From: an uncultured Clostridium sp. | GTDB lineage: Bacteria > Cyanobacteriota > Vampirovibrionia > Gastranaerophilales > Gastranaerophilaceae | Assembly: GCA_958449715.1 (NCBI GenBank) | Contig: CAUDIU010000053.1 | Coordinates: forward strand, 1 to 10,967 | Reading direction: 5' to 3' | Length of the DNA: 10,967 nucleotides | Part shown: positions 7,038 through 10,967 of the stretch, one piece after another | How positions within the stretch are numbered: the stretch's first letter is position 1 | How the letters are laid out: every line of letters begins with the position of its first letter | Position numbers and translations under genes: made by a program | The notes under the pieces: generated by a model | Databases searched by the model: none | What the model saw: only the letters and a program-made list of their open reading frames with translations | What the model was told of the DNA's origin: nothing

Positions 7038-7699
7038 TCCATATTATTTACTAATTCTTTCAATTTTGATCTTAACGCTAAATTTTCCTCTTTAGAAAGT
7101 TTCCCTTTAACATCATGAGGATATTTAGCTTCAATAATATTACCTTTTTGATCTACATCATAATCATACCCAAAAGCATAAAGATCTTTTTTTGCATCAT
7201 TCATTGAAACAACATCTATCTCACCCTTACGATTTACATTAAATGATAGCACTAATTTTCTGTCCAGTTTAAAATCATCATTAGCATTTCTTTTACGATA
7301 CAAATGATAACATTGACCATATTCCATGTTTGCTTTTTCTAATTTTAAAGTTTTATCATTTTCTAAAACATCAATTGTTTTAATCAAAGTATTTTCAGCA
7401 TCACTACGAACTTTAGTCGGATTTTCAGATTTTAATATCTCATTTGGAAGATATATTTTTTGTCCAACTTTAAGCCCATTCATTTTTTCAACAGTATCTA
7501 ATTTATTTAATTTAGCAATAAGTAACATGTAATTTGCAGTTTTGGCGTTTGAGGCATTTTGATCATTCAAACATTTTTTAGCTAAAGACCACAAACTATC
7601 ACCTTTTTTCAAAGAGTATTCTTCTTTTTCTTTTACATCTGGCAACTTTGCCATTAAAGCATTAATATATGCTTGTTCATTTGATACAGAATTAATCAT
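7028..7699 (-). CDS. LysM-domain protein without visible signal peptide
   Basis: This is a 223-residue protein with one LysM domain at about 28-86: YSLKKGDSLWSLAKKCL, then a helical middle, then NGLKVGQKIYLPNE. LysM usually binds N-acetylglucosamine polymers such as peptidoglycan. The first 25 residues (MINSVSNEQAYINALMAKLP) are not a signal peptide and there is no membrane segment, so the route to a cell wall target is unclear. The C-terminal part (about 105-223) is unrecognised. It contains LVLSFNVNRKGEIDVVSMND (149-168) and DYDVDQKGNIIEAKYP (179-194), two similar strand-turn segments, and ends in a charged helix. The start is well fixed by AAGGGG a few bases before the ATG. It lies 67 nt downstream of panE on the same strand and appears to have its own promoter. 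It may be a structural or envelope-associated protein; the function is not known. Confidence 0.8.
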   Translation of the reverse strand: MINSVSNEQAYINALMAKLPDVKEKEEYSLKKGDSLWSLAKKCLNDQNASNAKTANYMLLIAKLNKLDTVEKMNGLKVGQKIYLPNEILKSENPTKVRSDAENTLIKTIDVLENDKTLKLEKANMEYGQCYHLYRKRNANDDFKLDRKLVLSFNVNRKGEIDVVSMNDAKKDLYAFGYDYDVDQKGNIIEAKYPHDVKGKLSKEENLALRSKLKELVNNMDKK

Positions 7700-7722
7700 A
7701 ATATCCCCTTTTCAAATTTCCC

Positions 7723-7750
7723 CATATATTTATAAAAAAAATATATTCAA
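7723..7750 (-). promoter_or_regulatory. Candidate promoter of the LysM gene
   Basis: On the minus strand TTGAAT (7745-7750) is followed after 16 nt by TATATG (7723-7728), leaving a leader of roughly 15-20 nt that contains the AAGGGG site. The spacer holds an AT-only inverted repeat (arms 7724-7731 and 7739-7746). No terminator separates this from panE, so read-through is also possible. Confidence 0.4.
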
Positions 7751-7766
7751 GAAATTGATAAAAGGA

Positions 7767-8714
7767 CTATACTTTTGTTAAAATTTGTGAATTTTTTATT
7801 ATTTCATTTTGATAAATTGCATCTAATATTTCTTTAATAATTTGATTATATGGAGTTTGAATATTATGTTTCAAACCTAATTCAATTACCGTACCTGCAA
7901 ACATATCGACTTCTGTTTTTCTTCCAGCTTCAACATCTTGCAACATTGAAGTTTTTCCATCAGGAATCATTGTATGCAAATGAGCTATCGTTTCATCTAT
8001 CATAATATCAGTATTTTTAACACCTTCAGCTTTTGCTATTTTTTGAACTTCTTTCATAATATTAATAGCAAAATCCATGCATTTTTCATTCGCGAGCATC
8101 TCGCCAAATGTTAATCTCAAAATTGCAGTACTTTGATTTGCTGAAACATTTAACATATATTTTAACCAAAGAGAATGCATTATATCTTCAGGAATTTTAT
8201 AATTTATTCCAACTGAATCAAAATATTTTTTAACTCTTTGAACATTTTCAATATCTGCGGTATTTTCAGAGCCATATACAATAGTATTCACATCATCATG
8301 AATAACATTTCTACCAGTTCTAACTGCACTATGACCTATGAAATATGAATATAAAAGTTTTTCTCTGCCATAAGTTTCTGCAATAATTTTTTCACTCGTA
8401 ACGCCGTTTAGTAATGCTAAAATTACGGTGTCAGACTGAATAAAATTTTTCATATTTTTTATTACATCAGACAAACCATCATACTTCGTAGCAATAATAA
8501 CTAAATCCGCTTTAAAGTTGTCATCATTTGGCAATATATAATTGAAATGCAACTCATTACCATTAAAAATTATCGGATTGCTTGAATACCTTTCAAACCT
8601 TTCCTCATCTACAAGAACCCTCAAGCTATCAGGGTTGAATTTTTGAATTTTATCGGCGTAAATACTGCCAATTGCTCCTAGTCCACAAATTAAAACGTTT
8701 TTGATATCTCTCAT
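7767..8714 (-). CDS. panE: 2-dehydropantoate 2-reductase (ketopantoate reductase, PanE/ApbA family)
   Basis: This enzyme reduces 2-dehydropantoate to pantoate with NADPH in the cytoplasm, a step of pantothenate/coenzyme A synthesis. The 315-residue length is normal. The N-terminal nucleotide-binding fold starts at once with VLICGLGAIGSIYA (7-20; GxGxxG at G11-G16). IIATKYDG (73-80) and ALLNGVTSEKII (100-111) match the family's conserved loops. The C-terminal helical domain has WLKYMLNVSANQSTAI (183-198), where K185, N189 and N193 correspond to the catalytic Lys and substrate Asn residues. SMLQDVEAGRKTEVD (256-270) matches the conserved Ser/Asp/Glu region. The start is forced, because the fold begins at residue 6. 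No Shine-Dalgarno is present; an extended -10 ends 6 nt before the ATG, so the mRNA may be leaderless. The family includes other 2-keto acid reductases, so the exact substrate is inferred. No other pantothenate gene is adjacent. Confidence 0.87.
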   Translation of the reverse strand: MRDIKNVLICGLGAIGSIYADKIQKFNPDSLRVLVDEERFERYSSNPIIFNGNELHFNYILPNDDNFKADLVIIATKYDGLSDVIKNMKNFIQSDTVILALLNGVTSEKIIAETYGREKLLYSYFIGHSAVRTGRNVIHDDVNTIVYGSENTADIENVQRVKKYFDSVGINYKIPEDIMHSLWLKYMLNVSANQSTAILRLTFGEMLANEKCMDFAINIMKEVQKIAKAEGVKNTDIMIDETIAHLHTMIPDGKTSMLQDVEAGRKTEVDMFAGTVIELGLKHNIQTPYNQIIKEILDAIYQNEIIKNSQILTKV

Positions 8715-8717
8715 AAC

Positions 8718-8740
8718 TTTATTTTAGCACGCAAAATAAA
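8718..8740. repeat. Inverted repeat overlapping the panE start region
   Basis: The 8-bp arms TTTATTTT (8718-8725) and AAAATAAA (8733-8740) flank AGCACGC. The repeat covers the predicted panE -10 element and so could be an operator. The arms are pure A/T, so chance is a real alternative. Confidence 0.3.
8721..8729 (-). promoter_or_regulatory. Extended -10 of panE, set for a leaderless transcript
   Basis: Read on the minus strand this is TGCTAAAAT, fitting TGnTAnAAT. Only 6 nt (8715-8720) separate it from the ATG at 8714. Standard spacing would place the transcription start at or within a base or two of the A of ATG. No -35 is recognisable at 17 nt. Confidence 0.5.
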
Positions 8741-8811
8741 AAAAATTTTCTTTCTTTATAAATATTTAATCGACTTTTGTTAAAAATTGTACACATGGCT
8801 AATAAATTAAA

Positions 8812-8823
8812 GCAATTCATTGC
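8812..8823. repeat. Small inverted repeat GCAAT-TC-ATTGC in the panE/HD-GYP gap
   Basis: Five-bp arms with a 2-nt centre lie midway in the 163-nt divergent gap (8715-8877), upstream of both promoters. The site is short and only a weak operator candidate. The rest of this gap shows no RNA gene or convincing coding frame. Confidence 0.2.
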
Positions 8824-8849
8824 AATAAAAATACTTTATTAATATGTAG

Positions 8850-8872
8850 TAGTGTAATTTATAGTGTAGTAT
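8850..8872 (+). promoter_or_regulatory. -10 candidates and tandem TAGTGTA repeats before the HD-GYP gene
   Basis: TAGTGTA occurs at 8850-8856 and again at 8862-8868, a 12-bp spacing. Two -10-like hexamers, TATAGT (8860-8865) and TAGTAT (8867-8872), overlap the second copy. The latter ends 5 nt before the ATG at 8878. Direct repeats over a promoter could bind a regulator. No Shine-Dalgarno lies before the ATG. Confidence 0.35.
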
Positions 8873-8877
8873 TGCTA

Positions 8878-9657
8878 ATGGGATTGGAAATACCTAGAGC
8901 GCTGAGTGTGGGCGCAATTCAACCGAATATTTACATAGGTCGAAACAACTATAATATAGGTTTTGGCAATCAACTTAATGCGGACAAATTTGAAAATAAT
9001 TCAATTGATCGCTACACTTCTGAAAATGCCATAAAAAAAATGATTAGCGCCAACCCAAAAATAAAAAAAATAGTTAAAGATTTTAATCCAAACTTAGAAT
9101 TAAATATTACCGGATGGAATCAATTAAAAAATAATCATCTTAAAGATGTTCAAAACATAGCAAAAGGAATAACTGAAAACTTACCGTTTTCATTAAAAAG
9201 CAGGGTAGATGAAAATGCAGTAGAAAAAGCTGCTTACTTACACGACCTTGGCAAAGTTCTTATTCCAAAAGCAATTTTAGATAAACCTGCAAAACTAAAT
9301 CCTGAAGAAACTAAAATAATGCATACACATTCAGAACTCAGTTATGAATTATTAAAAACAACAGATTTGGATGAAAAAACGCTAAAACTAATAAGAAATC
9401 ATCACCAAAACGCAAAAAAAACAGGATATCCTTGGGTTGGGAAGGATTTTAATGCCGATTTAAACTTACAAATTGTTTCAATCGCTGACAAATATTCTGC
9501 ACTCACAGAACCAAGACCTTATAAAAAATCAATCACCCCAAAACAAGCTCTCACAATAATTTATCAAGATGTAAAAGACGAAAAACTTCATCCTTTTGTA
9601 TTTAAAGCCCTAGTCAATTACGCAAAACAAAACGAGACAAAAACACTTGTGAGTTAA
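8878..9657 (+). CDS. Stand-alone variant HD-GYP domain protein (putative c-di-GMP phosphodiesterase-like)
   Basis: This 259-residue protein has an HD-GYP-like domain at about 80-250. HD-GYP enzymes hydrolyse cyclic di-GMP using two or three metal ions. Visible residues are H87, HD at H122-D123 in YLHDLGKVLIPKAILDKP, H151, HH at 175-176, GYP at 183-185, and D204 in IADKYSALTEPRPYKK. These match the metal-ligand series of the family. The usual HHExxxGxGYP is HHQNAKKTGYP here, with Gln for Glu and Lys replacing a Gly-containing spacer, so activity or specificity may differ. There is no receiver, PAS or membrane segment. Residues 1-60 (including YNIGFGNQLNADKFE) are an unrecognised extension. The ATG at 8878 is preferred over an in-frame TTG at 8872. 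No ribosome binding site is seen, so a near-leaderless mRNA is likely. Other HD hydrolase roles remain possible. Confidence 0.8.
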   Translation: MGLEIPRALSVGAIQPNIYIGRNNYNIGFGNQLNADKFENNSIDRYTSENAIKKMISANPKIKKIVKDFNPNLELNITGWNQLKNNHLKDVQNIAKGITENLPFSLKSRVDENAVEKAAYLHDLGKVLIPKAILDKPAKLNPEETKIMHTHSELSYELLKTTDLDEKTLKLIRNHHQNAKKTGYPWVGKDFNADLNLQIVSIADKYSALTEPRPYKKSITPKQALTIIYQDVKDEKLHPFVFKALVNYAKQNETKTLVS

Positions 9658-9675
9658 ATAATATTTTGTTTGTTG

Positions 9676-9681
9676 TATAAT
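9676..9681 (+). promoter_or_regulatory. Consensus -10 (TATAAT) of the symporter gene, set for a leaderless transcript
   Basis: A perfect TATAAT lies 7 nt before the ATG at 9689, which places the expected transcription start at the start codon. The intervening ATATTTG has no Shine-Dalgarno. The best 17-nt-spaced -35 is a poor GTTAAA (9653-9658). It begins only about 18 nt after the HD-GYP stop. Confidence 0.55.
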
Positions 9682-9688
9682 ATATTTG

Positions 9689-10967
9689 ATGAATTTAGAT
9701 ACAGCAATAGATACATTTTTATCTCCAATAGCCGATAAAATTTCAGGGATAATATTTAGTTCAGTCACAATTCATGGTGTAAAGATTGAATTTCTTGTTG
9801 CCCTGCTAATGATTGCTGCGTTTTATTTTACTATTAGAACAAGATTTATTGGTATCTGGGGATTTAAACATGCAATACAATTAATTACTAAAAATTACGA
9901 ACATAAAGAAATTAGAGTTAAAAAGAAAAAAGGAGAAGTTTCTGCTTTTCAAGCACTAACTGCTACAATTTCAGCTTCTGCAGGCATAGGAAATGTTGCA
10001 GGTTCTGCTGCTGCAGTATCTATCGGAGGTCCTGGCGTAATTTTTTGGATGATTTTAGCAGGATTTTTCTCAATGGCTCTAAAATTTGCGGAAGTTCTAT
10101 TAGGATTAAAATTCAGAAAAGTAAATCCTGATGGCACAATTGCCGGCGGTCCAATGTACTATATTGAAGGAGCCTTAAAAAACAATAAATATATAGGAAA
10201 ATTTGCTCCCCACTTATCAAAAATATATGCAATTTGCTGTATTTTTGCAATGATTGGTGGTTGGAATTTATTCCAGATTAACGCAATGACAACTCAAATT
10301 ACTGAAGTAACAGGCGGAGATAAAAGTTTCTTTGCAAATCAAAGTTGGCTTTTAGGGTTAATTGTAGCAGTTATTACTTACTTTACAATTATAGGCGGCA
10401 TTAAAGCAATTGGAAAATTTACCTCTAAAGTAACTCCAGTAATGTGCACATTATATGTTTTAACAGCATTTGCTGTGTGTATTTATAACATTGGACATGT
10501 TCCTCATACATTTGCATTAATTTTAAAAGAAGCGTTTCATCCAAAAGCATTAGCAGGCGGATGGATGATGTGTATGCTATGGGGATTTAGACGAGCAATG
10601 TTTGCAAACGAGTCAGGACTTGGAACTGCACCTATAGCATTTTCTGCAGTTAAAACAAATAACCCTGTTGCACAAGCATTTATTGCGATGTTACAACCTT
10701 TTGTAGATACAGTGATAGTAGGTTCAGCAACTGCATTTGTCATAGTTGTATCAGGAGAATACCTACATACATCAGGGATTGCAGGAATTGAGTTAACATC
10801 AAAAGCATTTGGAAGTGTTTGTCCGTTTTTCCCTATTTTATTAACTTTTATGGCAAGTTGTTTTGTACTATCCACAATGCTTTGCGGGTCATATTACGGA
10901 ATTAAGGCTTGGAATTATTTATTTGGCGATACAAAATTGACAACAAGGACTTTTCAGGTTATATATT
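9689..10967 (+). CDS. AGCS-family sodium:alanine symporter (3' end outside window)
   Basis: The frame is open for 426 residues from ATG 9689 to the right edge. AGCS proteins are inner-membrane carriers that import alanine, glycine or related amino acids with Na+. Family text is clear: GEVSAFQALTATISASAGIGNVAGSAAAV at 82-110 (substrate/sodium-site helix region), IGGPGVIFWM at 112-121, GGPMYYIEGAL at 153-163, IIGGIKAIGKFTSKVTPVM at 234-252, and FANESGLGTAPIAFSA at 305-320 with NNPVAQAFIAMLQPFVDTVIVGSATAF after it. Several hydrophobic segments are visible, the first at 32-50. Usual family length is about 450-540, so only the last part is missing. The start is preceded by TATAAT at 7 nt and no ribosome binding site. 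The family normally has ATVGTGN-like text where this protein has ASAGIGN, a mild variation. The amino-acid specificity is inferred. Confidence 0.93.
   Translation, partial: MNLDTAIDTFLSPIADKISGIIFSSVTIHGVKIEFLVALLMIAAFYFTIRTRFIGIWGFKHAIQLITKNYEHKEIRVKKKKGEVSAFQALTATISASAGIGNVAGSAAAVSIGGPGVIFWMILAGFFSMALKFAEVLLGLKFRKVNPDGTIAGGPMYYIEGALKNNKYIGKFAPHLSKIYAICCIFAMIGGWNLFQINAMTTQITEVTGGDKSFFANQSWLLGLIVAVITYFTIIGGIKAIGKFTSKVTPVMCTLYVLTAFAVCIYNIGHVPHTFALILKEAFHPKALAGGWMMCMLWGFRRAMFANESGLGTAPIAFSAVKTNNPVAQAFIAMLQPFVDTVIVGSATAFVIVVSGEYLHTSGIAGIELTSKAFGSVCPFFPILLTFMASCFVLSTMLCGSYYGIKAWNYLFGDTKLTTRTFQVIY

Noticed and set aside
7326..7532. Plus-strand 68-aa open frame opposite the LysM gene
   Set aside because: Phe/Ser-rich mirror of the LysM coding strand with no start signal.
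7724..7746. AT-only inverted repeat between panE and the LysM gene considered as a terminator
   Set aside because: The arms contain no G-C pair and overlap a plausible promoter. The T-run falls within the loop rather than after the stem.
8794..8841. A 15-codon frame (MANKLKQFIAIKILY) in the panE/HD-GYP gap, considered as a leader peptide
   Set aside because: No ribosome binding site, no attenuator-like hairpin after it and no enrichment of a regulatory codon; too short to support.
8872..8877. TTG at 8872 as the start of the HD-GYP gene
   Set aside because: An in-frame ATG follows two codons later at 8878 with better spacing from the TAGTAT hexamer. The TTG cannot be fully excluded because TATAGT ends 6 nt before it.
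9949..10875. Two antisense open frames opposite the symporter gene
   Set aside because: The plus strand encodes clear AGCS family motifs throughout; the antisense products are Pro/Ala/Asn-rich mirrors.

Overview
The window is AT-rich (the first 180 bases contain 45 G+C by hand count) and densely coded. It holds ten genes, two of them cut by the window edges, plus short regulatory gaps. I see no tRNA, rRNA, CRISPR array, transposase or phage gene. The best taxonomic guess is a low-GC non-photosynthetic relative of cyanobacteria (Vampirovibrionia/Melainabacteria, probably Gastranaerophilales). Two things support this. The RNase E/G N-terminal half reads like the cyanobacterial enzyme (for example QVVKEPTG.KGPR and LPGRFLVLMP). 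It also sits directly behind a fused B12-binding-type radical SAM / DUF2344 protein, an adjacency I associate with cyanobacteria and some clostridia. This is inference; a clostridial or other low-GC source is not excluded.

Region 1 (1-1676, minus strand): a GT-D fold (DUF1792) glycosyltransferase followed downstream by a membrane-anchored SGNH/GDSL hydrolase that runs off the left edge. Together they look like the edge of a surface-glycan locus. A 16-bp perfect palindrome and an extended -10 element lie in the divergent gap 1677-1763.

Region 2 (1764-7015, plus strand): a tight five-gene cluster with junctions of +4, +16, -11 and +11 nt. It comprises an unrecognised 114-aa protein, the radical SAM/DUF2344 fusion, RNase E/G with a long charged tail, a small signal-peptide/membrane protein that overlaps the RNase gene, and a 77-aa membrane protein with a prepilin-like start. 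The layout suggests one transcription unit for RNA metabolism with two uncharacterised membrane partners.

Region 3 (7028-8714, minus strand): a LysM protein without a visible signal peptide and a ketopantoate reductase (PanE/ApbA). They converge on region 2 with only 12 nt between stop codons.

Region 4 (8878-10967, plus strand): a stand-alone variant HD-GYP protein and a sodium:alanine symporter (AGCS) cut by the right edge.

The most interesting cross-cutting observation is translational signalling. Six genes have clear Shine-Dalgarno sites. Four others (1764, panE, the HD-GYP gene and the symporter) have none and instead carry a -10-like hexamer about 5-14 nt before the start codon, which suggests leaderless or nearly leaderless mRNAs. 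I found no obvious new defence or mobile system. The best candidates for undescribed biology are the uncharacterised small proteins in the RNase E cluster and the leaderless promoter class.
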